Positions 16,287-26,635 of a DNA stretch of 64,000 nucleotides are shown one piece after another. Under the pieces are notes generated by a model. The model had not been told where the DNA came from and made no database searches. It saw nothing but the letters and a program-made list of their open reading frames with translations. Position 1 is the stretch's first letter. Every line of letters begins with the position of its first letter. The DNA comes from Streptomyces sp. MJM8645 (GTDB taxonomy: Bacteria > Actinomycetota > Actinomycetes > Streptomycetales > Streptomycetaceae), in contig NZ_LJJF01000001.1 of assembly GCF_001625365.1 (NCBI RefSeq), positions 248,001 through 312,000 on the forward strand, in the 5' to 3' direction. Made by a program: the position numbers and the translations under genes.

Positions 16287-17873
16287 ATGACTGCTTCTCC
16301 CCGCCTCGACGACGCCCGTCCCGAAGGCGCCCGTCCCGAAGGCGCCCGCCGCGCCGCGCCGCCCCGGACCGAGCACCCGGCGGGCACGGCCGCTCCCCCA
16401 CCGCGTACGGACGGTGGTCCGGGTGGCTACTGGGCGACCGTCACCGCGGTCGGCTGCGCCAGCATGATGCTGCCGTTCTCGGTGACCGGGGCCGCCGTGG
16501 CGCTGCCCGGCATGACCGCGCAGCTGGGCTCCTCGGTGGGCGCCGCCCAGTGGATGCTGAACGCCTTCAACCTCACCTTCGCCGCGCTGCCGCTGGCGGC
16601 CGGCGGCCTCGCGGACCGGATCGGCCGGCGGCGCGTGCTGCTGTCGGGGATCGCACTGGTCGGCGCGCTGTCCGCGGTGGTGGCGCTCGCGCCGTCGATG
16701 GCCGTGGCCGACGCCGCCCGGGCGGTGCAGGGGTGCGGGGCGGCCGCCGTGCTGGCGGCGGGCGCGGCGGTCCTGGCCCAGTCCACCTCCGGGCGGCGCC
16801 GACGGCTCGCCTTCGGGATCCTCGGCACCTCCTTCGGCACCGGCCTGGCGATCGGGCCGCCGGCCGCCGGCCTGCTGGTGGAGGCGGCCGGCTGGCGGTC
16901 GGTCTTCCTGCTCGTCGCCGTCCTGGCCCTGCCCGCGTGGCTGTGCGCCACCCGGGCCCCGGAGTCCCGCAACCCGGACCACCCCGGGATCGACCTGCCC
17001 GGGGTGGTCTGCTTCACCGGCGGGCTCGCCGCGCTGTCGTACGCGCTCGTGCAGGCCGGCACCGCCGGCTGGACGGCGCCGGGCACGCTGCTGCCGCTGG
17101 CGGGCGCGGTGCTGCTGCTGGTCCTGTTCGCCGGGGTGGAGGTCCGCCGGGCCGGGCGCGCCATGGTCGACGTCCGGCTGTTCCGCAGGCCCGAGTTCCT
17201 CGCCGTGGTGTGCCAGCCGTTCACCGTCACCCTGGGGTTCGTCGTGCTGCTGGTCTACCTCCCGGCCTACCTCCAGGGTGTGGGTGGCAGGAGCGTCCTG
17301 ACCAGCGGTCTGCTCCTGCTGCCGATGACGGCGCCCGTCCTCCTGCTGCCGTTGGTGGCCGGGCGCCTCGCCGCCGCCGTCTCCGTCCGGGCGGTGCTGA
17401 CCGCGGCCTCCGCGCTGATCGCGGCGGGCTCCCTGCTGCTGGTGACGGTGCGCGGCGACGGGTCGTGGCTCGCGCTGGCGGTGCCGCTGCTGCCGTTCGG
17501 GGCCGGGGTCGGGCTGGCCTTCGGGGTGATGGACGACGCGGCCGTCGGGACCGTCCCCGCCGAGCACGCCGGGGCCGCCGCGGGCGTCTTCAACACGATG
17601 CGGATCACCGGGGAGTCCGTGGCCGTCTCCGGGGCCGCCGCGCTGCTCAGCACGCTGACCGCCGCGCACCTGGGCGGCAGCGGCCTCGCCGCCGACGAGG
17701 CGGCGCAGCTCGCGGGGCAGGCCGTCCAGGGCAGGGTGGCCGCGGCGCACCAGGCCGCCCTGGCCGCCGGGTTCACCGACGCCCTGCACGTCCTCGGGCT
17801 GGTCCTCGCCGCGCTGTCCGCCCTCGGCGCGGTGCTCACCTACCTCGCCCTGGCGCCGGACGGGTCGGCCTGA
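16287..17873 (+). CDS. MFS drug transporter, DHA2 (14-TM) type
   Basis: A 528-residue multidrug exporter of the DHA2 family with about 14 hydrophobic segments, the GGLADRIGRRRVLL loop motif and the antiporter motif C region (FGTGLAIGPPAAGLL). A disordered N-terminus with a repeated PEGAR precedes the first helix. The ATG at 16287 is preferred to an open frame starting at 16218. Divergent from the XRE/MmyB regulator, which probably controls it. Confidence 0.9.
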   Translation: MTASPRLDDARPEGARPEGARRAAPPRTEHPAGTAAPPPRTDGGPGGYWATVTAVGCASMMLPFSVTGAAVALPGMTAQLGSSVGAAQWMLNAFNLTFAALPLAAGGLADRIGRRRVLLSGIALVGALSAVVALAPSMAVADAARAVQGCGAAAVLAAGAAVLAQSTSGRRRRLAFGILGTSFGTGLAIGPPAAGLLVEAAGWRSVFLLVAVLALPAWLCATRAPESRNPDHPGIDLPGVVCFTGGLAALSYALVQAGTAGWTAPGTLLPLAGAVLLLVLFAGVEVRRAGRAMVDVRLFRRPEFLAVVCQPFTVTLGFVVLLVYLPAYLQGVGGRSVLTSGLLLLPMTAPVLLLPLVAGRLAAAVSVRAVLTAASALIAAGSLLLVTVRGDGSWLALAVPLLPFGAGVGLAFGVMDDAAVGTVPAEHAGAAAGVFNTMRITGESVAVSGAAALLSTLTAAHLGGSGLAADEAAQLAGQAVQGRVAAAHQAALAAGFTDALHVLGLVLAALSALGAVLTYLALAPDGSA

Positions 17874-17874
17874 T

Positions 17875-17925
17875 CCGCCGTCGGAGCCGGGGCCCGGGAC
17901 CGCCTCCGCCGTCGGAGCCGGGGCC
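17875..17925 (+). repeat. 20-base direct repeat after MFS gene
   Basis: Two identical 20-base copies beginning CCGCCGTCGGAGCCG occur at 17875-17894 and 17906-17925, the first starting at the MFS stop codon. No function is evident. Confidence 0.8.
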
Positions 17926-17940
17926 AGGGCCGCCGGAAAG

Positions 17941-17978
17941 CGGCAGGGCCCGCCCGGGAGGTCGGGCGGGCCCTGCCG
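17941..17978. terminator. Bidirectional terminator hairpin
   Basis: A perfect 16-bp stem (CGGCAGGGCCCGCCCG and complement) with a 6-base loop lies between the convergent MFS and lpdA genes, 14 bases after the lpdA stop. It probably terminates both. Confidence 0.8.
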
Positions 17979-17992
17979 TCATGCGGTGCGCG

Positions 17993-19399
<1,407 letters not shown>

Positions 19400-19714
19400 G
19401 TTGCTGACTCCTCCGAGGGTGTCACGGTCTCGTGATCTCGGTCCCATGGTGTCAGGACCGGGTTCGACGCACCCACCGGGTCTCGGCGGATGCGCTCCGC
19501 GCGGCACCGTACCCGGCCCGGGGCCGAATTGTCAGTGCCCTCGGCTACGGTGCTCGCAACCTCGCCGGGCAGGGGCGAGGCCCGGGCTGAGGTCCGGGGT
19601 GAGGTCCGGGGGTGCGAGCGGGAGGAGGGGCCGAATGGCGGACGAGCGCGGCGGAGCCGGCGGGTGGGGCGGGTGGGCCCGCCGCCCGAGGACGGCAGCG
19701 GGCCCACCCGGGCA
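19400..19714. other. Intergenic region, 315 bases
   Basis: Between the lpdA start and the stop of the M28 peptidase gene, both on the minus strand. It should hold the lpdA promoter and holds the peptidase terminator at 19671-19709. A 103-codon frame here is compositionally unlike a gene and is not called. Confidence 0.7.
19671..19709 (-). terminator. Terminator after M28 peptidase gene
   Basis: A 16-bp stem (GGGTGGGCCCGCCGCC pairing with 19694-19709, one mismatch) with a 7-base loop begins 6 bases after the peptidase stop codon. Confidence 0.75.
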
Positions 19715-21352
19715 TCAGGCCGTCACCTCGTGGGCGTGGCCCCCGCTCATACCGCCGCCGCCACCCGCCTGGCCGGCGGGGTGCTGCGGCGGCACGGGCC
19801 GGTTCAGCGAGGAGAGGTCCCAGGCGTAGGTGCCGACGGCATGCGCGATCACATCGATGTTGACGTCGAAGGCGTCCATGTCGATGTTCTTCAAGCCGTC
19901 GCAGGCCTTGTGGTAGCAGGCGTCGAAGGCCACGCCCGCCGTGCCGCCGTAACGCTCCTCCTGCGCCGGCGACTTGACCACCTCGGCGCCGGTGTCGGTG
20001 CCGCCGGCCGGGATGCCCGCGTCGATGAACGGGCCGTAGTCGGAGCGGCCGTTGAAGGCGGTCGGCTCGTGCGGCAGGCCCCGGCCGTCCAGGTACCCGG
20101 TGAGGTCCCGCTCGATCTGCGCCGAGCCCTCGGGGCCGGCGCCGCCGCCGGTGCTGCCCGAGCCGTCGTAGACGAACTGCGCGTAGTTGGGAGAGGCGAT
20201 CATGTCGAAGTTGAGGTAGAGCCTGACCTTCTTCCGGTCCGCCTCGGAGAGCGACTTCACGTACGCCTCCGAGCCCTTGAGGCCGAACTCCTCGGCGGAC
20301 CACCAGGCGAACCTGACCTTGTTCTTCACCGGGTGGACGGTCAGGTTGCGCGCGACCTCCAGGATGCCCGCCGCCCCGGAGCCGTTGTCGTTGATGCCGG
20401 GCCCGGCCGGGACGGAGTCCAGGTGCGCCCCGACCATCACGGTGTCGGCCGGGTCTCCGCCCCTGGTCTCGGCGATGACGTTCCAGGTCTTGCGCGGCTC
20501 CATGAAGGTGCGGATGTCGAGGTTCAGCCGCACCTGGCCGGCGGCGGCCTTCGCGGCCAGCGCCTCCCCGGCGGCCCGGGTGATCCCGCCGACGGGGATC
20601 CTGCCGGCCGCAGGGTCCCCGAGGGTGCCGTTGAGGTCGCCCTCGGTGTTGTTGTAGATGATCGCGCCCACCGCGCCGGCCGTCGCGGCCGCGGCCTGCT
20701 TGACGGCGAAGCCGCAGCCGCCGCGCTGGATCAGCGCGATCCGACCGGTGAACGCGCCGACCGGGTAGTCGGTGGGCGCGCAGCCGGTCGCGGCGATGAC
20801 CGGGACGACCGCCAGGTCGGCGTTCAGGCCGGCATCCGGGCCGCCGGGCGAGTACGTCATGGCGATCAGCGGGATGCTCTCGGCCTGCGGGGACAGCACC
20901 TGCAGCCGCTCCGAGCGGGCCTCGAAGAAGATGTACTCGAACTCCTGCCGGGACACCTTCAACCCGGCCCGGCGGGCCTGCTCGTAGACGTAGCGCGCGG
21001 ACTCGTCGTGCCCCTTCGAACCGGCCACCCGGGTGCCGCCGTTGCGGTCGGCGATCCGCTGGAGCGCGGCCAGGGTGTCGTGGGCGCTCTCGGCGTCGGC
21101 GGCCTCGACCAGGCGCGCGGCGAGCCGCTCGCCTCTGCGCGCCGGGTCCGGGTCGGCGGCCGCGCCGCCGGCCCCGGCCAGCAGCAGCGGGGCGGCCAGG
21201 GCGGCGACGGTCAGGGCGGCGCCCGCGCTCCGGACGGTGGCGGTGCGCGGGCGCTGGCCCCGGCGCTGCTGGTGCGGTATCGGGGTGGACTGGTCGAGCG
21301 GGCTGGTCGGGCGGAGGGGCAGGGAGATCGGGCGGCGGGCTCGTGGCTTCAA
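19715..21352 (-). CDS. Secreted M28 zinc aminopeptidase with PA domain
   Basis: A 545-residue exported metallopeptidase resembling the Streptomyces griseus aminopeptidase group but longer. A basic N-terminus and hydrophobic signal segment (VAALAAPLLLAGAGGAAA) are followed by a PA (protease-associated) insert (GRIALIQRGGCGFAVKQA) and the M28 catalytic domain: His-Asp in VGAHLDSVPAGPGINDNGSG, Glu-Glu in WWSAEEFGLKG, Asp in LNFDMI, and His in CYHKACD. It releases N-terminal residues from extracellular peptides. The start is TTG 21352, preceded at five bases by GGAAGGAG; this is a clear ribosome-binding site and fits the signal peptide. The C-terminal Gly/His tail is variable. Confidence 0.93.
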   Translation of the reverse strand: MKPRARRPISLPLRPTSPLDQSTPIPHQQRRGQRPRTATVRSAGAALTVAALAAPLLLAGAGGAAADPDPARRGERLAARLVEAADAESAHDTLAALQRIADRNGGTRVAGSKGHDESARYVYEQARRAGLKVSRQEFEYIFFEARSERLQVLSPQAESIPLIAMTYSPGGPDAGLNADLAVVPVIAATGCAPTDYPVGAFTGRIALIQRGGCGFAVKQAAAATAGAVGAIIYNNTEGDLNGTLGDPAAGRIPVGGITRAAGEALAAKAAAGQVRLNLDIRTFMEPRKTWNVIAETRGGDPADTVMVGAHLDSVPAGPGINDNGSGAAGILEVARNLTVHPVKNKVRFAWWSAEEFGLKGSEAYVKSLSEADRKKVRLYLNFDMIASPNYAQFVYDGSGSTGGGAGPEGSAQIERDLTGYLDGRGLPHEPTAFNGRSDYGPFIDAGIPAGGTDTGAEVVKSPAQEERYGGTAGVAFDACYHKACDGLKNIDMDAFDVNIDVIAHAVGTYAWDLSSLNRPVPPQHPAGQAGGGGGMSGGHAHEVTA

Positions 21353-21499
21353 GGCGACTCCTTCCGGCGGTCCGTGAACTCCCGATTTGACATGACCGGC
21401 ATCACGTTGCCAAGGCCGCCGCGCGGCCGCGGGATGCGGACGGCGGCGGGGGCGGTGATCCTGGAGGGGTGGGGCCGTCTCTTCCAGGAGCGTGACCAG

Positions 21500-21679
21500 A
21501 TGTCCATGTTGGATAAGCTCAAGGGCCTGTTGAAGGGCCACGAGGACCAGGCCGACAGGGCCGTCGACAAGGCGGGGGACGCCGTCGACGAGCGCACCCA
21601 GGGCAAGTACAGCAGCCAGGTGGACGCCGCCCAGGAGCAGGCGAAGAACCAGTTCCGCGACCAGCCGCCGCAGCAGTAG
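21500..21679 (+). CDS. MT0933-type antitoxin-like small protein
   Basis: A 59-residue charged helical protein (MSMLDKLKGLLKGHEDQADRA..., key motif LDKLKGLLKGHEDQ) of the MT0933/Rv0909 antitoxin-like family, which is widespread in actinobacteria. AGGAG lies nine bases before the ATG. In streptomycetes such genes commonly have no adjacent toxin, and none is visible here: the neighbour is the divergent peptidase gene. It may act as a CsbD-like stress protein rather than an antitoxin. Confidence 0.75.
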   Translation: MSMLDKLKGLLKGHEDQADRAVDKAGDAVDERTQGKYSSQVDAAQEQAKNQFRDQPPQQ

Positions 21680-21822
21680 CAGCCCGAACCCGCCGTACGC
21701 CTGCGGCCCCGGTCAGGCCCGCCCGGCCGCACCGGGGCCCAGCTGTTCCGGGCCGGGGTTCAGGCGTTCCGGGCCGGCGTTCAGCCGTTCCGAGCCGGGG
21801 CCGAGCCGTCCTGGACCTGCGG

Positions 21823-22002
21823 TCAGCCGTCCTGCTCCGGCGCGGCCTCGGCCTTCCCCGCGGGCTGCCGGGCCCCCGCCTCGCCGTCCGTGCTCCCGGC
21901 CCCGCAGTTCTCGCACGGTTGCGGCCCGGGCCGCTCGCGCAGGCGCCCGCACTCCGGGCACACCCGGTCCAGCCAGCAGGCCGCCTCTCCGCCTTCGTCC
22001 AT
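21823..22002 (-). CDS. Small zinc-ribbon protein
   Basis: A 59-residue protein with one zinc ribbon, CPEC...CENC (about residues 15-33), after an acidic N-terminus and before a disordered Ala/Glu-rich tail. ATG 22002 (MDEGGEAACWLD). It is divergent from the TetR gene at 22077 and its promoter region overlaps the TetR palindrome, so it may be co-regulated. Function unknown. Confidence 0.65.
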   Translation of the reverse strand: MDEGGEAACWLDRVCPECGRLRERPGPQPCENCGAGSTDGEAGARQPAGKAEAAPEQDG

Positions 22003-22039
22003 GCCCCCGATTCTGCCCGGAGCGCCCGCGCCGACGCGA

Positions 22040-22054
22040 GTAGACACTGTCTAC
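22040..22054. promoter_or_regulatory. TetR operator
   Basis: GTAGACA-C-TGTCTAC is a perfect 7-bp-arm palindrome 22 bases before the TetR ATG, and a further half-site GTAGACA follows at 22064-22070. Symmetry and position suggest autoregulation by the adjacent TetR protein. Confidence 0.65.
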
Positions 22055-22076
22055 AGCGGCCTGGTAGACAAGGCCC

Positions 22077-22697
22077 ATGACCGATCAGGAGAAGGACCTG
22101 CGCGCGCGTCTGGTGGCCGCCGGCGTCGAACTGGTGGCCAGGGAGGGCGTCCACGCCCTCGGCCTGCGCGAGATCGCCCGGCAGGCGGGGGTCTCGCACG
22201 GAGCCCCCCGCCGCCACTTCCCCACCCACCGCGAACTGCTCGCCGCCATCGCGCGACACGGGTTCGGCAGGCTCACCGACACCCTGGCCGGCGCCGACGC
22301 GCTGGCCGCCACCACCGGCGCGGCCCCCCGCACCCGGCTCGACGCGCTCGCCCGTACCTATCTCGGCTTCGCGGCGGCCAACCCCGGCATGTTCGAGCTG
22401 ATGTTCCGTCACGACCTGCTGGAGGGCAGTGGAGCCGAGCTGCGGCACACCACCCTGCCGATGTTCCACACCGTCGCCCGCCTGGTCGGCGAGGCCCGCC
22501 CGGAGTCCACCGATCCCGGACCGGCGGCCGCCGCACTGTGGGCGAACCTGCACGGCCTAGCCCAACTGCGCGCCTGGGGCAGCCTGCGGCTCATCATCGG
22601 CGGCGAGGACGTCGAACCGCTGCTGCGCGCCGCCCTGGACGCCCACCTCGGCCCGGCCCCCGGGGCCCTCCCCCAGGGAGCCGTCATACGCCCGTGA
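22077..22697 (+). CDS. TetR-family regulator
   Basis: A 206-residue TetR repressor; helix-turn-helix [30 protein letters not shown], then a TetR_C_33/WHG-type ligand domain ([28 protein letters not shown]). The divergent neighbour is the zinc-ribbon protein. The last 14 bases overlap the convergent DinB gene. Confidence 0.9.
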   Translation: MTDQEKDLRARLVAAGVELVAREGVHALGLREIARQAGVSHGAPRRHFPTHRELLAAIARHGFGRLTDTLAGADALAATTGAAPRTRLDALARTYLGFAAANPGMFELMFRHDLLEGSGAELRHTTLPMFHTVARLVGEARPESTDPGPAAAALWANLHGLAQLRAWGSLRLIIGGEDVEPLLRAALDAHLGPAPGALPQGAVIRP

Positions 22698-23211
22698 GGC
22701 CGTCGATGCTCTCCCGGAGCAGGTCCGCGTGGCCGTTGTGGCGGGCGTACTCCTCGATCAGGTGCACCAGGATCCAGCGCAGCGAGACGGTCTCCGAGCC
22801 GAACACGGCCGCCGCCCGCTCGGAGAGGCGTCCGGTGTCCTCCAGCGCCGCCGCGGCGGTCAGTTCGCGGCCCTGCTCGACCTCCGCCCGCCAGTCGGCC
22901 AGCGCCTCGGGCATCCCCCGCTCCGGGGTGAGCGCGTAGCCGCCCTCGCCGTCCGCGCCGTACAGCGGCGGCGCCTCCCGGCCGGCCAGCACCCGCTGGT
23001 ACCAGGTGCGTTCGACCTCGGCGAGGTGCTGGACCAGGCCGAGCAGCGTCATCGTCGACGGCGGGACGGCCGCCAGCCGGACCTGCTGGTCGTCGAGCCC
23101 GGCGACCTTCTGCACGAGAGTCGCCCGGTGGAACTCCAACCAGCCTTCCAGCATGGCGCGTTCGTCCGCGTGCGGGGACGGCAGCGGCCGCCCGTCGAGT
23201 GTCGGTCCCAT
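22684..23211 (-). CDS. DinB/DUF664 family protein
   Basis: A 175-residue four-helix-bundle protein of the DinB/DUF664 group. Metal-ligand histidines are seen in [15 protein letters not shown] and in the late [18 protein letters not shown] motif, the DUF664 signature. Related proteins are mycothiol- or bacillithiol-dependent transferases in detoxification, so an S-transferase role is plausible but unproven. ATG 23211 or GTG 23220 are both possible starts. Confidence 0.85.
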   Translation of the reverse strand: MGPTLDGRPLPSPHADERAMLEGWLEFHRATLVQKVAGLDDQQVRLAAVPPSTMTLLGLVQHLAEVERTWYQRVLAGREAPPLYGADGEGGYALTPERGMPEALADWRAEVEQGRELTAAAALEDTGRLSERAAAVFGSETVSLRWILVHLIEEYARHNGHADLLRESIDGLTGV

Positions 23212-23248
23212 GGGCTCCACTGTGGCACAGCCGGGCGACCGGAGGCGA

Positions 23249-24580
23249 TCATCCGACCGGCTCCAGGGCCCGGTCGCCCTGGTCCGCCAACGGCGCGGGC
23301 CGCCTGGCCCGGCGCCGGGCCAGGAGCAGCAGCAGGCCGAGCTGCACGGCCGCGCCCACGGCCGGCCCCACCCACACCCCGGTCACCCCGAGCGGCCCCG
23401 ACAGGGTCGCGGAGACGGCGAGTTGGGCGCCCAGTCCGAGCAGCACGGAGAGCACCAGCGGCCGACCGGCGCCCGCCGCCTGGTGCACCCCGCCGAGGGC
23501 GACCACCAGCGCGTACGGGAGCAGGTAGAACGCCGCCATCCGCAGGAAGCCGACGGACTGCCCGGCCACCGCCGGGTCGTCGGTGAACAGCGCGGTCAGC
23601 GGGGCGGCGAGCGTCGCGGACAGCACCGCCGCGACGGCGCCGAGGAGCGCGGCGAGGCGTCCGGTGGCGCGGTGCAGCGCGCCCAACTCGGTGGCACGGC
23701 CCGCGCCGCAGAGGCGGGCGGCCTCGATCGCGGCGGCTTGCCGGAGCGCGTAGAACGCCATGGTGACGACCAGCAAGGCCCGGTAGCCGATGCCGTACCC
23801 GGCCACCGCCGCGACGCCGAAGCCTGCGACCAGGGCGAGTTGGGCCGTGCCGACGGCCATCCGGGCGGTGAAGTCCAGGCCAAACGGCGCTCCCGCGCGG
23901 ACGATCCGGCCAGCCGCCGCGCCGGTTCCCCCGGGGGGTGCGGGCAGCCGCGGCCGCAACCGCAGGGTGACGGCGAGGGCGACCGCCCGCGAGCCGGCCA
24001 GGGCCAGCGCGGCGCCCGTCACCCCGAGCGCGGGCACCGGGCCGGCGCCGAGGACGAGCAGCGGGTCGAGGGCGAGCAGCAGCGCGTTCGACAGCAGGGC
24101 CATCCGCATCGGGGTGCGGGTGTCGCCCGCGCCCTTGAACAGTTCGTCGGCGACGCGCTGGCCGGAGAACAGGGCGAACGCCGGGAAGGCGACGGTGAAG
24201 TAGTCGGCGGCGAGGGCGGCGGCGGCGCCGTCCAGGAAGGCGCCGGCCAGGCGGTCGCGCAGCAGGAAGCCGGGGACTGCGAGCGCGAGGCTGCCCACCG
24301 CGCAGAGCCGCCAGGCCGCGCGGGTGGTGCGGGCGGCGTCGTCCCGGTGGCCGGCGCCGAGCGCGCGGGAGAGCCGCACGCTGGTGCCGGAGCCGACCAC
24401 CAGGACGAGCCCGAGCAGCAGGTTCTCCACGGTGCCGGCCAGGGTGACGGCGGCGACGGCCGCCCCGCCGAGGCCCGCCACCCAGAAGGTGCCGATCACC
24501 GAGGCGATCACGTTGGACAGCAGTTCGACGTAGACCGGTCCGGCCAGTGCGGCCAGTCGTCGCGACGGACGCCCGTGCAT
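23249..24580 (-). CDS. MATE-family efflux transporter
   Basis: A 443-residue MATE (multidrug and toxin extrusion) transporter with about 12 hydrophobic segments in two similar halves; the motif [11 protein letters not shown] is typical of the family. It should use a Na+ or H+ gradient to export cationic compounds. ATG 24580 follows GGGAGGAAGC. Divergent from the PadR regulator at 24710 with palindromes in between, so it is the probable regulatory target. Confidence 0.9.
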   Translation of the reverse strand: MHGRPSRRLAALAGPVYVELLSNVIASVIGTFWVAGLGGAAVAAVTLAGTVENLLLGLVLVVGSGTSVRLSRALGAGHRDDAARTTRAAWRLCAVGSLALAVPGFLLRDRLAGAFLDGAAAALAADYFTVAFPAFALFSGQRVADELFKGAGDTRTPMRMALLSNALLLALDPLLVLGAGPVPALGVTGAALALAGSRAVALAVTLRLRPRLPAPPGGTGAAAGRIVRAGAPFGLDFTARMAVGTAQLALVAGFGVAAVAGYGIGYRALLVVTMAFYALRQAAAIEAARLCGAGRATELGALHRATGRLAALLGAVAAVLSATLAAPLTALFTDDPAVAGQSVGFLRMAAFYLLPYALVVALGGVHQAAGAGRPLVLSVLLGLGAQLAVSATLSGPLGVTGVWVGPAVGAAVQLGLLLLLARRRARRPAPLADQGDRALEPVG

Positions 24581-24633
24581 GCTTCCTCCCCGTTCCGCCA
24601 CCGCCTGCCGGTGGCTCACCTCGAATAGAGATA

Positions 24634-24646
24634 CCTCGTATCGAGG
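24634..24646. promoter_or_regulatory. PadR operator candidate
   Basis: CCTCG-TAT-CGAGG, flanked by ATA on the left, is a short perfect palindrome in the MATE/PadR divergent promoter; ATACCTC (24631-24637) is also repeated inverted as GAGGTA (24659-24664). Either arrangement could be the PadR site. Confidence 0.5.
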
Positions 24647-24709
24647 CACATCGACAAGAGGTAACATGGGGCGCGCCACAGGGCGCACTCCGACGAAAGG
24701 GCTTCGACC

Positions 24710-25246
24710 GTGCTGACCCTCGCGATCCTCGGCTTCCTGTACGACCAGCCGCTGCACGGCTACCAGCTCAAGTCCCGGATCACCGGCCTCACCGGCCACG
24801 TCCGACCGGTCAGCGACGGCGCGCTCTACCCCGCCATCGCCAGGCTGGAGAAGGCCGGACTGCTGCGCCGCCGCGCCGAACCGGGCACCGGGGCCGCACC
24901 GCGCCAGACGCTGGAGCTCACCGAGGAGGGCCGGGCCGAGCTGCGGCGCCGGCTGGCCGACCCGGAGCAGGCCGAGATCACGGACCAGATCCGCTTCTTC
25001 GCGCACGCCGCCTTCCTGCACCACCTCGCCGACCCGCCCGCGCAGGCGGCCGTGCTCCGGCGCCGGCTGGCGTTCCTGGACGAGCCGAGCAGCTTCTTCT
25101 ACGACGGCGAGGGCCGCGCGGTCACCGCCGAGCTGGAGCCGAACCCCTTCCGGCGCGGCATGCTGCTCGTCGCCCGGGCCTCCACGGCGGCCGAGCGGGC
25201 CTGGCTGATGGAGACCATCACCGAGCTGGACGGCCGGGTGCACTGA
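24710..25246 (+). CDS. PadR-family regulator
   Basis: A 178-residue PadR repressor starting at GTG with AAGGG upstream. The winged helix (LTLAILGFLYDQPLHGYQLKSRI ... SDGALYPAIARLEKAGLL) is followed by the C-terminal dimerisation helices. It is divergent from the MATE exporter and likely represses it until a substrate is bound. Confidence 0.92.
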   Translation: MLTLAILGFLYDQPLHGYQLKSRITGLTGHVRPVSDGALYPAIARLEKAGLLRRRAEPGTGAAPRQTLELTEEGRAELRRRLADPEQAEITDQIRFFAHAAFLHHLADPPAQAAVLRRRLAFLDEPSSFFYDGEGRAVTAELEPNPFRRGMLLVARASTAAERAWLMETITELDGRVH

Positions 25247-25467
25247 CCCGCGAGGCCGAGAACCCGGCCGGGCGCACCGACCCGTGAGGCCGGGGACACG
25301 ACCCGGCGAGCGCCTTCGCACAGCAGCGCGAACGCGCGAAATCGCGCCGTTGCGAACCGGCTCCCAGTCGGCCTCCGCGTCGCTATGATGATCGGCCTCA
25401 CGTCCACGGCATCCCCTCCGCGGCGTGAACCCGCCACCGCGCCCCGCCCGCCCTCCTGGAGGCCGCC

Positions 25468-26337
25468 GTGCCCACCGCCGAGACCACAGCCACCCGCCCC
25501 GCGCCACTGACCCGGGACGACATCCCCGGCTGGTTCTTCCGTCTCGACCGGGCGGCCTTCGGCCACCTGCTGGCGGCCCAGACCACGGCGGGCGCCACCG
25601 GCGACATCCTCGAACTCGGCAGCTACCTCGGCCGCAGCGCCGTCCTGCTCGGCGACCACCTCCAGACCGGCGAACGGCTGACCGTCTGCGACCTGTTCGA
25701 CTCCGAGGCGGGCGACGCGGACAACGCCGCCGAGATGGCGATGTCCTACCGCAAGACCCTCACCCGGAGCGCCTTCGAGGCCAACTACCTCGCCTTCCAC
25801 GGCGAGTTGCCGGAGATCGTGCAGGCGCCCACCTCGGTGCTGGCCGACGGCCGGATCCCGGCCGGGAGCTGCCGGTTCGTCCACGTCGACGCCTCCCACC
25901 TGTACGAGCACGTCGCCGGGGACATCGCGGTGACCAGGGCGGCGCTCGCCGACAACGGCGTCGTGGCGCTGGACGACTACCGCTCGGAGCACACCCCCGG
26001 CGTGTCGGCGGCAGTCTGGGAGGCGGTCTTCACCGGCGGCCTGCGGCCGGTGCTGCTCACCCCGATGAAGTTCTACGGCACCTGGGGCGACGCCGCGGCC
26101 GTCCGGCAGGTCCTGCTCGCCCGCGACTGGCGGGCCGAGGGCTACACGGTGGACGACGACACCATCGCCGGGGAGCCGGTGCTGCGGCTCAACTACCAGG
26201 TCAAGGCCCCCGTCCAGCAGTCCACCTCGCGCCGGCTGGCGCTGGACCTGCTGCCGCCGGTCGCCACCCGGGCGACCCGCCGGGTGCTCCGGACGCTGCG
26301 CGAGCGCCGCGCCGTCCGCCCCGTTCCGGCGTCCTGA
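25468..26337 (+). CDS. Class I SAM-dependent methyltransferase
   Basis: A 289-residue methyltransferase of the Methyltransf_24 type. The SAM motif is ILELGSYLGRSAVLLG (about residues 47-62), followed by the acidic VCDLFD, and by HVDASHLYEHVAGDI and VALDDY metal/substrate regions typical of this group. GTG 25468 has GGAGG five bases upstream. A perfect terminator follows at 26439. Neighbours do not indicate the substrate. Confidence 0.85.
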   Translation: MPTAETTATRPAPLTRDDIPGWFFRLDRAAFGHLLAAQTTAGATGDILELGSYLGRSAVLLGDHLQTGERLTVCDLFDSEAGDADNAAEMAMSYRKTLTRSAFEANYLAFHGELPEIVQAPTSVLADGRIPAGSCRFVHVDASHLYEHVAGDIAVTRAALADNGVVALDDYRSEHTPGVSAAVWEAVFTGGLRPVLLTPMKFYGTWGDAAAVRQVLLARDWRAEGYTVDDDTIAGEPVLRLNYQVKAPVQQSTSRRLALDLLPPVATRATRRVLRTLRERRAVRPVPAS

Positions 26338-26438
26338 CGCACCGGCGCGCCGACGCGCGCCCGCAACTCCCCCCCGCCACGGCTACGCGCTCATCGCCGA
26401 GGTCGCGGGATTCTCCGGCGACCGGGCCGACCGGATCA

Positions 26439-26475
26439 GGGCGGTGGCGTGGATCTTCCACGCCACCGCCCTTTT
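26439..26475 (+). terminator. Rho-independent terminator with T-run
   Basis: A perfect 15-bp stem (GGGCGGTGGCGTGGA and complement, 3-base loop) is followed by TTTT. It terminates the upstream methyltransferase gene. Confidence 0.9.
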
Positions 26476-26476
26476 C

Positions 26477-26491
26477 ATATGTCTGACATAT
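26477..26491. promoter_or_regulatory. Palindrome A upstream of operon
   Basis: ATATGTC-T-GACATAT, 7-bp perfect arms, immediately after the terminator T-run. It resembles a repressor operator; the binding protein is not identifiable from the neighbours. Confidence 0.5.
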
Positions 26492-26506
26492 ATTCAATTC
26501 CACGCC

Positions 26507-26522
26507 TCACTCGAATGAGTGA
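26507..26522. promoter_or_regulatory. Palindrome B upstream of operon
   Basis: TCACTC-GAAT-GAGTGA, 6-bp perfect arms, 16 bases after palindrome A. Confidence 0.45.
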
Positions 26523-26581
26523 ATCTCTCTTAAAGATTTGCCCACGGAACGTTAAAGGCCACATAGTGATGGCACCTCAGT

Positions 26582-26600
26582 TTGGTCTAGGGAAGACCAA
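26582..26600. promoter_or_regulatory. Palindrome C upstream of operon
   Basis: TTGGTCT-AGGGA-AGACCAA, 7-bp perfect arms, 36 bases before the start codon. It could be an operator or an RNA hairpin in the 5' leader. Confidence 0.5.
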
Positions 26601-26635
26601 GTTCAGGCAAAGCCACCGCGAGTGAGGAGAAGGCC

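Larger units (their letters stand above)
26338..26635. other. Intergenic region with terminator and stacked palindromes
   Basis: 298 bases without a gene. The left part holds the methyltransferase terminator; the right part (26472-26600) is unusually A/T-rich for this genome and carries three separate perfect palindromes before the isocitrate-lyase-family gene, listed individually. Confidence 0.8.

Noticed and set aside
21500-21679. Toxin-antitoxin module
   Set aside because: The MT0933-like protein has no adjacent toxin gene; neighbours are a divergent peptidase and a zinc-ribbon gene.
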